This document shows positions 6,197 through 7,062 of a DNA stretch of 7,062 bases, in pieces. The stretch's first letter is position 1. Each line of letters starts with the position of its first letter. The notes below the pieces were generated by a model that was not told where the DNA came from, searched no databases, and saw only the letters and a list, made by a program, of their open reading frames with translations. Origin of the DNA: JBCCFW01 sp039029535 (GTDB lineage: Bacteria > Acidobacteriota > JBCCFW01); contig JBCCFW010000262.1 in the NCBI GenBank assembly GCA_039029535.1, forward strand, positions 1 to 7,062, read 5' to 3'. The position numbers and the translations under genes are program-made.

Positions 6197-7062
6197 ATGG
6201 CATCCACGACCCGCTCCGCTCTCCATCCCTCCCGTCTCGTCCTGCCGGTCCTGCTCGGCTCGCTCCTCGCCGTGCCGACACTCGCGTCCCCGGACGCCGC
6301 CGTGACCGAGCCTGCGGACATCCTGGTCATCACCGTCGACACCGTGCGTCGGGACCACCTGTCCTGCTACGGCCACGAGACGCTGACGACGCCCAACATC
6401 GACCAGCTCGCGGCCGAGGGTGTCCTCTGGACGGACTGTCAGGCGGCCATCTCGGTCACCGGGCCGAGCCACGTCACCATGTTCACCGGCGTCTACCCGC
6501 AGGTGCACGGTGCCTTCCGCAACGGCGTGAAGGTCAAGCCCGAGCGGATGACCTTGGGCGAGCTCCTCGGTGCTGCCGGCTACCAGCGGCAGGCCTTCGT
6601 GGCCGGCTGGACGCTCAAGGACCGGGTCTGCGGTCTCGCCAAGGGCTTCGACACCTACGACGACGACATGGACAAGCGCTACAGCGTGGTGAACCTCATG
6701 CGGAAGGCGGACGAGGTCACCAACGACGCCCTGGCCTGGTTCGAAGGTGAGCAGAAGCGTCGCGCGAAGGGTGAGCGCGATCCCTACTTCGTGTTCGTTC
6801 ACTACTTCGACCCGCACGAGCCCTACGAGCCCGTGCCGGGGCCGGCGCTGCGGCCCAACCCCCAGGCCGACGGAGGGCCCGCGCTCGAGAAGTACGACAC
6901 CCACCTCGAGGCCTACGATCGGGAGATCGCCTACACCGACGGCGAGATCGGCCGCCTGGTCGACGAGCTGAAGAAGATGGGCCTGCTGAAGGACGCCATC
7001 ATCGCGCTCACCGCCGATCACGGTCAGAGCTTCGGCGAGCACGGCTACGGCGGTCCCGAGGG
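6197..7062 (+). CDS. Secreted sulfatase/alkaline-phosphatase-superfamily hydrolase (N-terminal 288 residues; continues past window)
   Basis: The open frame starts at ATG 6197 and is unbroken to the right edge. A signal peptide is evident: basic residues at 6 and 13, a hydrophobic run LVLPVLLGSLLAVPTLA (14-30) and likely cleavage after A30. The superfamily pattern follows: DILVITVDTVRRDHLSCYGH (41-60) with metal-binding D48, TTPNIDQLAAEG (64-75), the active-site block SVTGPSHVTMFTGVYPQVHG (86-105), HYFDPHEPY (202-210), and TADHGQSFGEHG (272-283) with the D274/H275 pair. The residue aligned with the sulfatase nucleophile (Cys or Ser matured to formylglycine) is T88, in Thr-x-Pro-Ser-His. The enzyme therefore should not be a formylglycine sulfatase, and a phosphoester or phosphonate-type hydrolase or transferase is also possible. 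The ribosome site is weak. The C-terminus, which in related proteins may carry extra repeats, is not visible. It is transcribed divergently from the kinase. Confidence 0.9.
   Translation, partial: MASTTRSALHPSRLVLPVLLGSLLAVPTLASPDAAVTEPADILVITVDTVRRDHLSCYGHETLTTPNIDQLAAEGVLWTDCQAAISVTGPSHVTMFTGVYPQVHGAFRNGVKVKPERMTLGELLGAAGYQRQAFVAGWTLKDRVCGLAKGFDTYDDDMDKRYSVVNLMRKADEVTNDALAWFEGEQKRRAKGERDPYFVFVHYFDPHEPYEPVPGPALRPNPQADGGPALEKYDTHLEAYDREIAYTDGEIGRLVDELKKMGLLKDAIIALTADHGQSFGEHGYGGPE

Noticed and set aside
6119..7042. A 307-codon minus-strand frame antisense to the sulfatase-like gene
   Set aside because: The plus-strand frame from 6197 shows a signal peptide and multiple superfamily motifs; the minus frame shows none.

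Overview
The window is GC-rich (about two thirds G+C), tightly packed bacterial chromosomal DNA. It carries no mobile element, CRISPR array, rRNA or tRNA that I can see. There is no phylogenetic marker. A flotillin (FloA) gene next to two NfeD genes, a GAF histidine kinase, and a secreted sulfatase-superfamily enzyme with a Thr-x-Pro-Ser-His active-site motif would suit a Gram-negative-like environmental lineage such as Planctomycetota, Myxococcota or Acidobacteriota. That placement is a guess from gene content only.

Layout: five genes read leftward (minus strand) and one partial gene reads rightward at the right edge. Reading in the minus direction from position 6025: (1) a membrane-anchored sensor histidine kinase (3962-6025). 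(2) After 24 nt, a six-helix M50/site-2-protease-fold protein with a C-terminal CBS-like pair (2684-3937), in which two of the three expected zinc ligands are replaced. (3) A 258-nt gap holding a weak terminator-like hairpin and an inverted repeat. (4) A tight three-gene unit: a full-length NfeD membrane serine protease (1040-2425), a short protease-less NfeD (536-1036) and the flotillin-like scaffold FloA (1-539, cut by the window edge). These are spaced by 3 nt and then overlap by 4 nt. Diverging from the kinase, a secreted alkaline-phosphatase/sulfatase-superfamily hydrolase begins at 6197 and runs off the right edge.

Functionally there are two membrane modules. The NfeD-NfeD-FloA unit is the conserved bacterial membrane-microdomain set: FloA oligomerises in the membrane, and the NfeD proteins give a ClpP-like membrane protease plus an OB-fold partner. 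The kinase plus M50-fold unit looks like a sensing pair in which the intramembrane-protease fold has probably lost catalysis and may serve as a binding or regulatory partner. No response regulator is in the window. A shared 10-nt motif (CAACCTTGGC on the minus strand) lies upstream of both units, each time within an inverted repeat, and might link their regulation.
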